From positions 184,731 to 248,730 of the forward strand of contig JAEXUW010000021.1 in assembly GCA_023439835.1 (NCBI GenBank): a DNA stretch of 64,000 bases. The letters are read 5' to 3'. The translations under genes and the position numbers were made by a program. Under the pieces are notes generated by a model. It searched no databases. It worked only from the letters and a program-made list of their open reading frames with translations, and had not been told where the DNA came from. Shown here piece by piece: positions 17,818 to 26,758 of the stretch. Source of the DNA: Bacillota bacterium (lineage in GTDB: Bacteria; Bacillota; Clostridia; Oscillospirales; Ruminococcaceae). Position 1 is the first letter of the stretch; each line of letters opens with the position of its first letter.

Positions 17818-17846
17818 TTACATTTTAATTATAATTGTGATATAAT
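17818..17846 (+). promoter_or_regulatory. Promoter for the chromate transporter pair
   Basis: TTACAT (17818-17823), a 17-bp spacer and TATAAT (17841-17846), about 40 bases before the TTG start. Confidence 0.7.
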
Positions 17847-17884
17847 TTATTGGTACAATAGTAATCAAAATAGGGGGTGTAATA

Positions 17885-18469
17885 TTGAAAAAAGAATCAC
17901 ATCTATACCTTAAGCTGTTTTTTTCTATGCTCTATTTAAGCACATTCACCTTTGGGGGAGGGTATGTGATTATCTCATTCATGCGAAAAAAGTTCGTTGA
18001 TGATTATAAATGGATTGATGAAAAGGAGATTCTAGACCTTACGGCGATATCTCAAGCTGCACCCGGTTCAATTGCAGTGAATGCTGCTGTTATGCTTGGA
18101 TACAGGCTTGCTGGCGTGGTGGGAGTAGTAATTTCAGTTCTCGGAACAGTTATACCCCCGCTTGTTATTCTATCTGTTATAGCTGTATTTTATGGCAAAT
18201 TTATCGAAAATCAAGCGATTAGTGCTATTCTTAGGGGAATGAATGCAGGAGTAGCAGCCGTTGTTTGCGATGCTGCATTCAGTTTAGGAAAAGGAATTGT
18301 CAAGGAAAAGAGTGTATTTTCAATTATTATAATGCTAGGGGCGTTTATATCCGTATTCTTTCTGCATATAGACATAAAGCTGGTAATTGCCACAAGCGGA
18401 GTTTTAGGCATTTCAAGAATGATAATTCTAAGGCGGGCTTCAAAGGAGAATAAGAATGATTTATATTGA
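17885..18469 (+). CDS. Chromate transporter family protein, first half
   Basis: A half-length CHR family membrane protein of 194 residues. The N-terminal signature LSTFTFGGGYVIISFMRKKFVDDY and the ISQAAPGSIAVNAAVMLGYR motif are diagnostic, and several hydrophobic segments follow. The start is a TTG preceded by a strong GGGGGTG site. Short CHR proteins act as pairs of inverted halves, and the next gene is the partner. Chromate efflux has been shown for some family members, but the natural substrate here is unknown and no chrR or chrB lies nearby. Confidence 0.9.
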   Translation: MKKESHLYLKLFFSMLYLSTFTFGGGYVIISFMRKKFVDDYKWIDEKEILDLTAISQAAPGSIAVNAAVMLGYRLAGVVGVVISVLGTVIPPLVILSVIAVFYGKFIENQAISAILRGMNAGVAAVVCDAAFSLGKGIVKEKSVFSIIIMLGAFISVFFLHIDIKLVIATSGVLGISRMIILRRASKENKNDLY

Positions 18470-19028
18470 ACTGTTTTGGAGCTTTTTTCAAATAGGACTT
18501 TTCAGTATAGGAGGCGGATACGCGGCGCTTCCACTCATGCAAAAGCAGGTTGTTGATATTCATGGATGGATGACGGCTGGGGAGTTTGTTGATATAGTTA
18601 CAATTTCACAGATGACACCCGGAGCAATTGCAATTAACGCCGCAACTTTCACGGGACAACGAATATGCGGTCCCGCAGGTTCGTTAATAGCAACGCTAGG
18701 TTGTGTTCTTCCCTCATGTATTATACTAATGATAATAACCTATTTTTATCAAAAGTACAAAAAGCTTTCCGCTGTTGAAGGCGTTCTTTCTGGGCTTCGT
18801 CCGGCGGTAGCATCGCTGATAGCGTCTTCAGGGATAATAATACTTCTTACTTCATTGTTTGGCGCTGGCTTTACTTCAATCTTCAGTATTGATATTACTA
18901 AAGCTGATATATTTGCGGCAGTAATATTTGTGTCGGGATTTGTTATTTTGAGGCGGTTTAAGGTCAGCCCGATAATTGTAATGGCAGGCTCGGGATTAAT
19001 AGGTTTCTTATTATATTTTATTATATAA
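18456..19028 (+). CDS. Chromate transporter family protein, second half
   Basis: The partner half of the split CHR transporter, 190 residues. It repeats the family signature (FSIGGGYAALPLMQKQVVD, then TISQMTPGAIAINAATFTG) and has about five hydrophobic segments. It overlaps the upstream gene by 14 bases and has an AAAGGAG site, so the two are made together, probably as a heterodimer. A hairpin shared with the convergent gltD gene ends the transcript. Confidence 0.9.
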   Translation: MIYIELFWSFFQIGLFSIGGGYAALPLMQKQVVDIHGWMTAGEFVDIVTISQMTPGAIAINAATFTGQRICGPAGSLIATLGCVLPSCIILMIITYFYQKYKKLSAVEGVLSGLRPAVASLIASSGIIILLTSLFGAGFTSIFSIDITKADIFAAVIFVSGFVILRRFKVSPIIVMAGSGLIGFLLYFII

Positions 19029-19038
19029 GGCAATAGAA

Positions 19039-19062
19039 ATGCGCAGCTTTAAAGCTGCGCAT
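19039..19062. terminator. Bidirectional terminator between chrA and gltD
   Basis: A 24-base perfect palindrome (ATGCGCAGCTTT and its complement), flanked by A-rich sequence on the left and T-rich sequence on the right, lies between convergent genes. Confidence 0.88.
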
Positions 19063-19078
19063 TATTTATTGACACGAT

Positions 19079-20560
19079 TTATATGAGCGATTTTCCCATC
19101 AGGAATTTGTCAACCTCTCGAGCGGCAAGCTTGCCTTCTTGAATTGCCCATACAACAAGACTTTGCCCTCTTCTCATATCACCGGCGGTAAAAACCTTAT
19201 CTGTACTTGTTTGGAAATCTCCGTACTCAGCTTTAATATTGCTTCTTGCATCTCTTGCAAGCTCAAGCTGTTCAGGGATAATATCCTCCGGTCCTAAAAA
19301 ACCCATAGCTAGGAAAACAAGGTCAGCCTTCCAAACTTTTTCTGTTCCCGAAATCTCCTTGCAAACAAATCTTCCCTGTGAATCCTTATCCCACTGAACA
19401 TTAACAGTATGAACCTCGGCTACCTCACCGTTTTCATTACCCACAATTTTCTTTGTTGAGATAAGATAGTTTCTGGGGTCTTGACCGGCTAAGTATATAG
19501 CTTCTTCCTGACCATAATCCACTTTAAGCTGCTTGGGCCATTCCGGCCAGGGGTTTGTTACAGGGTTTCGTGCGCAAGGCGGTTCAGGCATAATTTCAAA
19601 CTGATAAACGCTCTTGCAGCCGTGACGAATAGATGTAGCAACACAGTCGGTTCCTGTGTCTCCTCCGCCGATTATTATGACGTTTTTATCCTTGGCGTTT
19701 ATATATTTCCCGTCAGATAGATTTGAATCAAGCAAGCTCTTAGTGTTCATCGAAAGGAAATCCATTGCATAATAAACTCCCTTGAGATTGCTTCCCTCAA
19801 TATTAAGACCTCTTGGCTTTGTGGCACCGGCGCAAAGCACAACTGCGTCGTATTCCTCCGTCAGTGTATCCGCCTCAATGTCTTTTCCTATTTCAGTGTT
19901 TAGAATGAAACTGACACCTGACTGCTTTAGCATATCAATACGTCTTTCGACGATTTTTTTGTCTAGCTTCATATTTGGGATACCATACATCAGAAGTCCG
20001 CCGGGGCGGTCGCTTCTTTCATAAACAGTAACCTCATGCCCGACCATGCTAAGATAATACGCGACTGAAAGGCCGGAAGGCCCAGATCCTACTACGGCAA
20101 CCTTTTTTTCGGTAGAGTCAGCGTGTCTTGGCTTAACCCAGCCTTCTTCGAATGCCTTTTCGATAATCTCATATTCAATAGCGCTAATTGTTACAGGCTC
20201 CATCTGATAGCCTTCGGTGCAAGCACCTTCGCAAGGTGCTGGGCACACTCTCCCGGTAAACTCCGGGAAAGGGTTACCGATTATCAGTCTTTCATAAGCT
20301 TCTTTCCATTGTCCCTTATAGACAAGGTCATTCCATTCAGGAATAAGGTTTTTAACAGGACAGCCTGACGTCATGCCATTAAGCATCGTGCCGCTGTGAC
20401 AAAAGGGGATACCGCAGTTCATACAGCGAGCCGCCTGTTGATTGATAACAGTTTCACTGCGGTGGAGCTTAAGCTCGTCCCAGTCATTTATGCGTTCTTC
20501 AACAGGACGCTTTTCGGGATCCATTCTGTTATATTCTAAAAATCCAGTTGTTTTACCCAT
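19079..20560 (-). CDS. gltD: Glutamate synthase (NADPH) small subunit
   Basis: The 493-residue beta subunit of glutamate synthase, which oxidises NADPH and passes electrons to GltB. The N-terminal domain has the two cysteine clusters that hold [4Fe-4S] centres (AARCMNCGIPFCHSG and GRVCPAPCEGACTEG). The FAD-binding motif VAVVGSGPSGLSVAYYL and the NADPH-binding motif VIIIGGGDTGTDCVATSIRHG follow. The FAD contact near the C-terminus is KVFTAGDMRRGQSLVVWAI. It lies 104 bases downstream of gltB, with an intercistronic hairpin between, and is read in the same direction. Confidence 0.96.
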   Translation of the reverse strand: MGKTTGFLEYNRMDPEKRPVEERINDWDELKLHRSETVINQQAARCMNCGIPFCHSGTMLNGMTSGCPVKNLIPEWNDLVYKGQWKEAYERLIIGNPFPEFTGRVCPAPCEGACTEGYQMEPVTISAIEYEIIEKAFEEGWVKPRHADSTEKKVAVVGSGPSGLSVAYYLSMVGHEVTVYERSDRPGGLLMYGIPNMKLDKKIVERRIDMLKQSGVSFILNTEIGKDIEADTLTEEYDAVVLCAGATKPRGLNIEGSNLKGVYYAMDFLSMNTKSLLDSNLSDGKYINAKDKNVIIIGGGDTGTDCVATSIRHGCKSVYQFEIMPEPPCARNPVTNPWPEWPKQLKVDYGQEEAIYLAGQDPRNYLISTKKIVGNENGEVAEVHTVNVQWDKDSQGRFVCKEISGTEKVWKADLVFLAMGFLGPEDIIPEQLELARDARSNIKAEYGDFQTSTDKVFTAGDMRRGQSLVVWAIQEGKLAAREVDKFLMGKSLI

Positions 20561-20613
20561 CTAGAACCTCCATCCCAGCATTATGCCGGTCTTATAATGA
20601 TGAAAATCATATT

Positions 20614-20637
20614 CTTCTGCCGCTGAAAACAGCAGAA
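20614..20637 (-). other. Intercistronic hairpin between gltB and gltD
   Basis: On the minus strand TTCTGCTG pairs with CGGCAGAA (one G-U) around a 7-base loop, 28 bases after gltB. No long T-run follows, so it may stabilise or process the mRNA rather than end it. Confidence 0.55.
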
Positions 20638-20664
20638 AAAATTATCATGTTTAATAATCAATAA

Positions 20665-23600
20665 TTATTTCTTCATACTGTTTTCAAATGCCACCATAAG
20701 CGCTTCATCACCGGTGTAACCGGATTGATGTGCGGCGTTTATGTTCTCAAGCATTATCTTATATGCTCTGGGAATTATTTTTGTAAATCTACGTGAGTAA
20801 CTTTCCCAGCTATCAAGAATTTTTTTGCCGAGAGGACTTCCCGTAAAGAGCACATGCTTTTCAATAAGAAGTTTAACCTGATTGAGTTCATCTTCAGACG
20901 AAAGCTCCTCCACGAGAACAAGCGATTTATTGCAGTAAGCCTCGTCAAAATCAAGAATATACGCAACTCCTCCGGACATTCCAGCGGCAAAGTTTCTTCC
21001 GGTTTTTCCGAGAATAACAGCTTTTCCGCCGGTCATATACTCACAACCGTGGTCGCCTACTCCTTCGACAACAGCAGTTATACCACTGTTTCTGACGCAG
21101 AAGCGTTCACCGGCAATACCGTTGATGTATGCTTCACCCTCGGTTGCACCATAAAAAGCAACATTTCCGATAAGAATATTATTTTCAGGCTCAAAATCTG
21201 AACATTTGGGAGGATATACGATAATCTTACCGCCTGAAAGACCTTTTCCGATATAGTCGTTTGAATCACCCTCAAGCTCAAGCGTCATTCCCTTAGGAAT
21301 AAAAGCACCAAAGCTTTGTCCGGCTGAACCGACAAAAGTCAGCTTAATTGTATCTGTTGGAAGCCCAGCTTCGCCGTATCTTTTAGATATTTCACTTCCT
21401 ATAAGAGTACCGATTACACGGTCAACGTTGTTTATTTTCAGCTTAGCACGGATAGGCTTTTTACTGTCAAGTGCCGGCTGACACATTCTGAGAAGCTTTT
21501 TAAAGCCAAGTGTTTTCTCAAGCATGTGATTCTGAGAGCAGAGATTATATCTTCCTGTCTCTCCGTTTGAATACGGTTGATAAAGAACACTTGAAAGGTC
21601 AAGATTCTTTGCTTTCCAATGACGTATATTATCCTTCATTTTGAGAAGATCGGTACGTCCGACCATGTCATTAATTGATCTAAAGCCTAGTCGAGCCATA
21701 ATTTCGCGAAGATCTTGTGCGATATATCGCATGAAATTCTCAACATATTCGGGCTTGCCGTTGAAGTTCTTTCTGAGCTGCTCGTTTTGAGTGGCTATTC
21801 CAACGGGGCAAGTATTTAAATTACATACTCTCATCATAATACAGCCGAGAGCGATAAGCGGAGTAGTTGAAAAACCAAATTCCTCAGCGCCGAGCATTGC
21901 GGCGACAGCAACGTCTTTTCCCGTCAGAAGCTTTCCGTCGGTTTCAAGAACCACTCTGTCACGAAGCTTGTTGAGTATAAGTGTCTGATGTGTTTCAGCC
22001 AAACCAAGCTCCCACGGAAGTCCCGCATTTTTAATACTGGTCATAGGTGAAGCACCTGTTCCGCCGTCATATCCGCTGACTAGAATTACATCTGCCTTCC
22101 CCTTTGCAACACCCGCTGCAATAGTGCCGACACCGACCTCTGAAACAAGCTTGACATTTATACGTGCATCCTTGTTTGCGTTTTTAAGGTCGTGAATAAG
22201 CTCCGCTAAGTCCTCAATAGAATAAATATCATGATGAGGAGGAGGAGAGATAAGATCAACACCAGGAGTGGAGTGTCTTACCTTTGCGATTTCCGGATAA
22301 ACCTTGCTTCCCGGAAGCTGACCGCCCTCACCGGGCTTTGCGCCCTGAGCCATTTTAATCTGAATTTCCTGTGAGTGAGCAAGATAGTTGCTTGTGACGC
22401 CGAAACGACCTGAAGCAACCTGCTTAATTGCACTCATTTTCGAATCACCGTTTGGAAGAGGATTAAATCTTTCGCTATCCTCACCGCCCTCGCCGGTATT
22501 GCTCTTTCCACCTAATCTGTTCATAGCGATAGCAAGACACTCATGAGCCTCTTTGCTAATTGAGCCATATGACATAGCACCTGTTTTAAATCGCTTAACA
22601 ATTGAATCAACCGACTCAACTTCCTCAATCGGAATAGTATCGACAGAATTAAATTTGAACTCAATTAAATTTCTTAGAGTGATTATTTTATCATCATTAA
22701 TCTTCTTTGAATAAGTCTTAAACAGGTTATAGTCTGATTCACGGCACGCGCGCTGAAGCATATAGATTGTTTCAGGATTGTACATATGAGCTTCGCCGTT
22801 ATCCTTGCACTGGAATACGCCGCCGGACTCAAGAGTGTTCATATATGGTGAATTCTTGCTAAATGCACTTTCATGACGCAAACGATTTTCCTCGGCGATT
22901 TCTTCAATTCCTATTCCCTCAAGCCTTGACGGAGTTGAAGTGAAGTATTTGTCGATTACAGCCTTTTTAATTCCGACTGCTTCAAAAATCTGAGCACCGT
23001 GGTAGCTTCTGATAGTAGAAATTCCCATTTTGGTAAGAACCTTGAGAGTTCCCTTAACAGATGCTTTGATATAATTCTTTTTAGCCTCGTCATAAGATAT
23101 ATTGCCGAGAAGATTCTTCTCTGAAAGATCCTTGATTGTGTCATAAGCCATATAAGGATTGATTGCATTTGCACCATAGCCGATAAGAGTACAGAAATGA
23201 TGAACCTCACGAGGCTCTCCTGATTCAATCACGATGCCGATGCTTGTGCGTATTTCTTTCTTAATCAGATAATGATGCAGTCCCGAGCAAGCAAGCAAAG
23301 CGGGGATTGCAGTTTTTTGCTCATTTACACCTCTGTCAGAGAGAATAACTATATTCGCACCCTCTGCAACTGCTTTTTCGGTAGCCTTAAAAATTGATTT
23401 AAGGGTTCTTTCTATGCCAACTTCGCCTTTTTCAACGTCATAAAGCATTGAAAGGGTTACTGTTTTAAATTTATCATCATTAAGCGACTTAATTGTATCA
23501 AGCTGTTGGTTTGTGAGAATAGGATTTTCAAGGAAAATTCCCACTGCATTCTCATCGTCAGGATCAAGGAAATTTCCCACAGAGCCAAGCAGAATACTGC

Positions 23601-25227
23601 TTGAAGTAACAATTTCTTCTCTTATTCCGTCAATAGGCGGATTTGTAACCTGAGCAAAAAGCTGTTTGAAATAAAGATACAATGGCTGTGGCTTTTCTGA
23701 AAGAACAGCAAGAGGAGAATCCATACCCATTGCGCTGATTGGATCTTCACCATTCGTTGCCATTGGGAGAATAATCTTATTAACATCTTCAAAAGTATAG
23801 CCGAAAGCCTTTTGCAATGTCATCAGCTCGGAAGCTTTTGCGTGCTCAGGCTCTTTTCCTTCACCCAGATCATCAAGCTTAAAAATATGCTGTGTTTTTA
23901 ATTGTCCGAAATTTCTGATTTTTGATATATTTTCTTTTATTTCTTCATCGGAAATAATACGCTTCTCCTTAGTATCAATGAGGAGCATTTTTCCGGGTTC
24001 TAGTCTACCCTTGTATTTAACATCCTCAGGCTCAATGTCAACGACACCAACTTCTGAAGCAAGAACAACAGTATTGTCCTTTGTGACATAATATCTTGAA
24101 GGACGAAGACCGTTTCTGTCAAGCATACCGCCGATTATTTCACCGTCGGTGAAAGCAATTGCAGCAGGGCCGTCCCAAGGCTCCATAAAAAAGTTCAGGA
24201 ATTCGTAGAAATCCTTTCTGTCCTTAGGCATCAAATCATTCTTTTCCCACGGTTCAGGAATCATCATCAGCACAGAGTTTGTAAGTGATCTTCCGGTCAA
24301 ATACAGAAACTCCAAAGAATTGTCGAACATTGAAGAGTCGCTGCCCGTTTCGTCAATGATAGGCATTACCTTCGAAATATCGTCAAAAAGGTCAGATTTA
24401 AGGCCTTTTTGTCTAGCCTTCATCCAGTTAACATTTCCTCTGATTGTATTAATCTCACCGTTATGAACCATATACCTGTTCGGATGAGCTCTCTCCCAGC
24501 TTGGAAATGTGTTTGTGCTGAATCTTGAGTGAACCATTGCAAGCCCTGAAGTAAAGTCAAGGTCGGACAAATCAAGATAAAAATGCCTTAACTGCTCAGC
24601 GGTCAGCATTCCCTTATAAACAATGGTACGAGAGGACAGGCTGGGGATATAGAAGGTCCCGCCATTTTCCTCACTCATGGGAACAATAGCTTTCTCAGCT
24701 TTTTTTCTGATTACATACAGTTTTCTTTCAAAATCCAGACCGACAGAAATATCATCGCTTTTTTCAATAAAAACCTGAATGAATCTAGGCATAACGGATT
24801 TTGCACTGTAACCGATTGTGGTTTTATCAATTGGAACTTCTCGCCATCCGAGAATTTTCTGTCCTTCTTCCTCGACAATTTTTTCGAAGGCAGACATCTG
24901 AACTTTTCTGAATTCCTCATACTTATGAGCGAAAATCATGCCTACACCATACATTCCTTTTTCGGGAAGAGGAAAGCCAAGAACGTCACATTCTCTTTTA
25001 AAGAAATCGTGAGGCATCTGAACTAGTATTCCGGCGCCGTCACCGGTATTTTCATCAGCACCGCTTGCTCCTCTGTGACTGAGGTTTTCAAGCAAAGTCA
25101 ATGCGTTGTCAACGATGTCATGCGATTTTTCGTCATTAATATTAACAACGAACCCCATTCCACATGCATCGTGTTCAAAAGCGGGGTCATAAAGCCCCTG
25201 TTTTTTCGGCGAAGCCATTTCTAACAT
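20665..25227 (-). CDS. gltB: Glutamate synthase large subunit
   Basis: The 1520-residue alpha subunit makes two glutamates from glutamine and 2-oxoglutarate. The start at 25227 is chosen because AAGGGTG lies 7 bases upstream and it leaves a short propeptide before the catalytic cysteine (Cys22 in HDACGMGFVV), the nucleophile of the N-terminal glutaminase domain. The FMN-binding synthase domain contains GEGGQLPGSKV and the VSGYDGGTGASP loop. The [3Fe-4S] ligands are CIMMRVCNLNTC near residue 1129. The C-terminal GXGXG beta-helix ends the protein. A 270-base leader with two ANTAR-type hairpins suggests nitrogen control at the RNA level. Confidence 0.97.
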   Translation of the reverse strand: MLEMASPKKQGLYDPAFEHDACGMGFVVNINDEKSHDIVDNALTLLENLSHRGASGADENTGDGAGILVQMPHDFFKRECDVLGFPLPEKGMYGVGMIFAHKYEEFRKVQMSAFEKIVEEEGQKILGWREVPIDKTTIGYSAKSVMPRFIQVFIEKSDDISVGLDFERKLYVIRKKAEKAIVPMSEENGGTFYIPSLSSRTIVYKGMLTAEQLRHFYLDLSDLDFTSGLAMVHSRFSTNTFPSWERAHPNRYMVHNGEINTIRGNVNWMKARQKGLKSDLFDDISKVMPIIDETGSDSSMFDNSLEFLYLTGRSLTNSVLMMIPEPWEKNDLMPKDRKDFYEFLNFFMEPWDGPAAIAFTDGEIIGGMLDRNGLRPSRYYVTKDNTVVLASEVGVVDIEPEDVKYKGRLEPGKMLLIDTKEKRIISDEEIKENISKIRNFGQLKTQHIFKLDDLGEGKEPEHAKASELMTLQKAFGYTFEDVNKIILPMATNGEDPISAMGMDSPLAVLSEKPQPLYLYFKQLFAQVTNPPIDGIREEIVTSSSILLGSVGNFLDPDDENAVGIFLENPILTNQQLDTIKSLNDDKFKTVTLSMLYDVEKGEVGIERTLKSIFKATEKAVAEGANIVILSDRGVNEQKTAIPALLACSGLHHYLIKKEIRTSIGIVIESGEPREVHHFCTLIGYGANAINPYMAYDTIKDLSEKNLLGNISYDEAKKNYIKASVKGTLKVLTKMGISTIRSYHGAQIFEAVGIKKAVIDKYFTSTPSRLEGIGIEEIAEENRLRHESAFSKNSPYMNTLESGGVFQCKDNGEAHMYNPETIYMLQRACRESDYNLFKTYSKKINDDKIITLRNLIEFKFNSVDTIPIEEVESVDSIVKRFKTGAMSYGSISKEAHECLAIAMNRLGGKSNTGEGGEDSERFNPLPNGDSKMSAIKQVASGRFGVTSNYLAHSQEIQIKMAQGAKPGEGGQLPGSKVYPEIAKVRHSTPGVDLISPPPHHDIYSIEDLAELIHDLKNANKDARINVKLVSEVGVGTIAAGVAKGKADVILVSGYDGGTGASPMTSIKNAGLPWELGLAETHQTLILNKLRDRVVLETDGKLLTGKDVAVAAMLGAEEFGFSTTPLIALGCIMMRVCNLNTCPVGIATQNEQLRKNFNGKPEYVENFMRYIAQDLREIMARLGFRSINDMVGRTDLLKMKDNIRHWKAKNLDLSSVLYQPYSNGETGRYNLCSQNHMLEKTLGFKKLLRMCQPALDSKKPIRAKLKINNVDRVIGTLIGSEISKRYGEAGLPTDTIKLTFVGSAGQSFGAFIPKGMTLELEGDSNDYIGKGLSGGKIIVYPPKCSDFEPENNILIGNVAFYGATEGEAYINGIAGERFCVRNSGITAVVEGVGDHGCEYMTGGKAVILGKTGRNFAAGMSGGVAYILDFDEAYCNKSLVLVEELSSEDELNQVKLLIEKHVLFTGSPLGKKILDSWESYSRRFTKIIPRAYKIMLENINAAHQSGYTGDEALMVAFENSMKK

Positions 25228-25369
25228 TTTTGCACACCCTTGATTCTTAAAGTTTTCCCACCCACACACTATCATTTTAACATAAAAGCATTACGATAAA
25301 ATACTTTAATGAAAAAACACATTATTTGTGAAAATACTGCTGTTTTGTACGCAGTGGGATTAATTGAAC

Positions 25370-25395
25370 GACACAATACGCCATTGTATTACATC
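25370..25395 (-). promoter_or_regulatory. ANTAR-type hexaloop hairpin 2 in the gltB leader
   Basis: On the minus strand AATAC pairs with GTATT around the six-base loop AATGGC (25380-25385). The stem extends through GATGT/GTGTC using wobble pairs. The loop has A at position 1 and G at position 4, the two bases that ANTAR proteins read. No convincing terminator follows it. Confidence 0.7.
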
Positions 25396-25437
25396 TTTTC
25401 TCTTTTAAAAAATCTGCTGATTGTATGCATGGACATT

Positions 25438-25477
25438 ATTGAACGATTTAACACCCCATTGTATTGCATCGTTCAAT
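25438..25477 (-). promoter_or_regulatory. ANTAR-type hexaloop hairpin 1 in the gltB leader
   Basis: An outer 10-bp perfect stem (ATTGAACGAT / ATCGTTCAAT) and an inner stem AATAC/GTGTT enclose the six-base loop AATGGG (25455-25460), again with A1 and G4. About 36 bases around this loop recur with few changes in hairpin 2. Confidence 0.72.
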
Positions 25478-25499
25478 ATATTATGACAGATATTTATTT

Positions 25500-25528
25500 A
25501 TTATAGCATACCTCTTATAATATGTCAT
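25500..25528 (-). promoter_or_regulatory. Promoter for gltBD
   Basis: On the minus strand ATGACA (25523-25528), a 17-bp spacer and an extended -10 TGCTATAAT (TATAAT at 25500-25505). The transcript starts near 25493, about 265 bases before gltB. Apart from the leader hairpins, the stretch 25228-25651 contains no gene. Confidence 0.8.
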
Positions 25529-25651
25529 TATTAATGCGAAAATTTTTTCATATAAAACAAACAATTTGTTTTATCATATAAATCTTCTCATAAAAACAAT
25601 AGCGGTATTGTGAAAAACAACACCGCAAATTTAAAATATTACGTAGACATG

Positions 25652-26044
25652 CTATCTTGAATTATTTAAGCTGTTGCATATATCAGCCCATTGACAGCTT
25701 CCGCAAATTTCTCTTAATCGTCCTGCTTTGAAAACTGCGCTTTTAACTTTTAATGTCACGTCATTCCAGCTGACAACCTCACCGGATTTATAACCGCATG
25801 AATCAAGCATTTTCTTGTCAATAATTCTAACCTGCTCTTTTTTATGACACCCGCCAAAATTATGCGGACATTCAGCGCACAAACAATCTTCTTCAGGGAA
25901 AAGCCTTATTAATGTATCCGGATTATTATTCAGCATTGTGATGACATTTTTCATATTATTAGTAAAGTCCTTGTCATAACCCTTTCCAGTGAAATTCTGT
26001 ATACACAGAACATGATGAGGGCGGATTCTTATGATTTCTCTCAT
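25652..26044 (-). CDS. DUF1284 domain protein, cysteine-rich
   Basis: A 130-residue soluble protein. The start IRIRPHHVLCIQNFTGKGYDKDFTNNM is the DUF1284 signature. Eight or more cysteines occur in pairs (CLCAECP near residue 54, then FGGCHKKE, CGYKSG and ICGSCQWADIC), which suggests an Fe-S cluster or zinc site. The family has no proven function. It overlaps bioY by 4 bases (ATGA), so it is translated with the biotin transporter and probably shares its BirA control. Whether it has a role in biotin supply is an open inference. Confidence 0.82.
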   Translation of the reverse strand: MREIIRIRPHHVLCIQNFTGKGYDKDFTNNMKNVITMLNNNPDTLIRLFPEEDCLCAECPHNFGGCHKKEQVRIIDKKMLDSCGYKSGEVVSWNDVTLKVKSAVFKAGRLREICGSCQWADICNSLNNSR

Positions 26045-26574
26045 GCTGTTTTAGCCACCTTTCTAATTTGAGGAATAAGTATTGTCGCTACTGTTATTTT
26101 AAGAGCATCTCCTATCAGAAACGGGAAGAAGCACCATACCAGCGCCTGCCACAAGTCAGTTTTTGTTATGAGCATGAACCATGCCGTCCCGAGAAAATAG
26201 CAGGATAGCAGCGCGATTGTCATAGACAAGGGGAGCATGAAGCGTGCTTTAAGCAGATTAGTATTTGATAGCAAGCCTGTCAGAAATGCAGCAGCTATAT
26301 ATCCGAAAATATAACCTCCTGTACGTCCGAAAAGAATTGCTGCTCCACCTGAAAATTCTGCGAAAACCGGCGCCCCAAACAGTCCCAAAAGAACATATAC
26401 AATCATACTAACTGAGCCGTATTTCCATCCGAGTAATCCCCCAGCCAGAAAAACCGAGAGCATAGCAAGATTTATGGGGACAGGCTGCATTGGAATTTGA
26501 ATCTGAGAAAAAATTGCCGTCAGTGCAGTAAACATAGCGGTAAGTGTAAGTTTTCTGATAGACTTGTTTTGCAT
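26041..26574 (-). CDS. bioY: Biotin transporter BioY (ECF S component)
   Basis: The substrate-binding membrane component of an ECF-type biotin importer, 177 residues with about six hydrophobic segments. Family motifs include LTAIFSQIQIPMQPVPINLAM, the LAGGLLGWKYG segment and GRTGGYIFGYI. The start at 26574 follows a GGAGG site; in-frame ATGs further upstream lack one. No energising ECF A, A' or T gene lies in the window, so it would use a shared module encoded elsewhere. A BirA-type operator overlaps its promoter region, indicating repression when biotin is plentiful. Confidence 0.94.
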   Translation of the reverse strand: MQNKSIRKLTLTAMFTALTAIFSQIQIPMQPVPINLAMLSVFLAGGLLGWKYGSVSMIVYVLLGLFGAPVFAEFSGGAAILFGRTGGYIFGYIAAAFLTGLLSNTNLLKARFMLPLSMTIALLSCYFLGTAWFMLITKTDLWQALVWCFFPFLIGDALKITVATILIPQIRKVAKTA

Positions 26575-26585
26575 TGAATCCTCCA

Positions 26586-26648
26586 TTGTCAACTGGATTT
26601 GATATTTTGGTTTACAATTATATTACTATATTTTTTTTATTGTGTCAA
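26586..26648 (-). promoter_or_regulatory. bioY promoter with BirA operator
   Basis: On the minus strand TTGACA (26643-26648), a 17-bp spacer and TAATAT (26620-26625) are followed at once by TTGTAAAC-N16-GTTGACAA (26586-26617). This fits the BirA box form TTGTNAAC-N16-GTTNACAA and covers the transcription start. Confidence 0.85.
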
Positions 26649-26758
26649 TACATATATTTCGTCATTTTTCTTTTTTTAAAACTTTTTCTAGACATCTTTC
26701 CATATTATTTTATTTATGATATAATAAAAATGGTATAAAAATGTGAGAGGTGAAAAGC

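Noticed and set aside
25309..25506. Open frame of 65 codons with a repeated IER.NTPLY peptide upstream of gltB
   Set aside because: The peptide repeat is the by-product of the two RNA hairpin repeats read on the wrong strand; there is no ribosome binding site.
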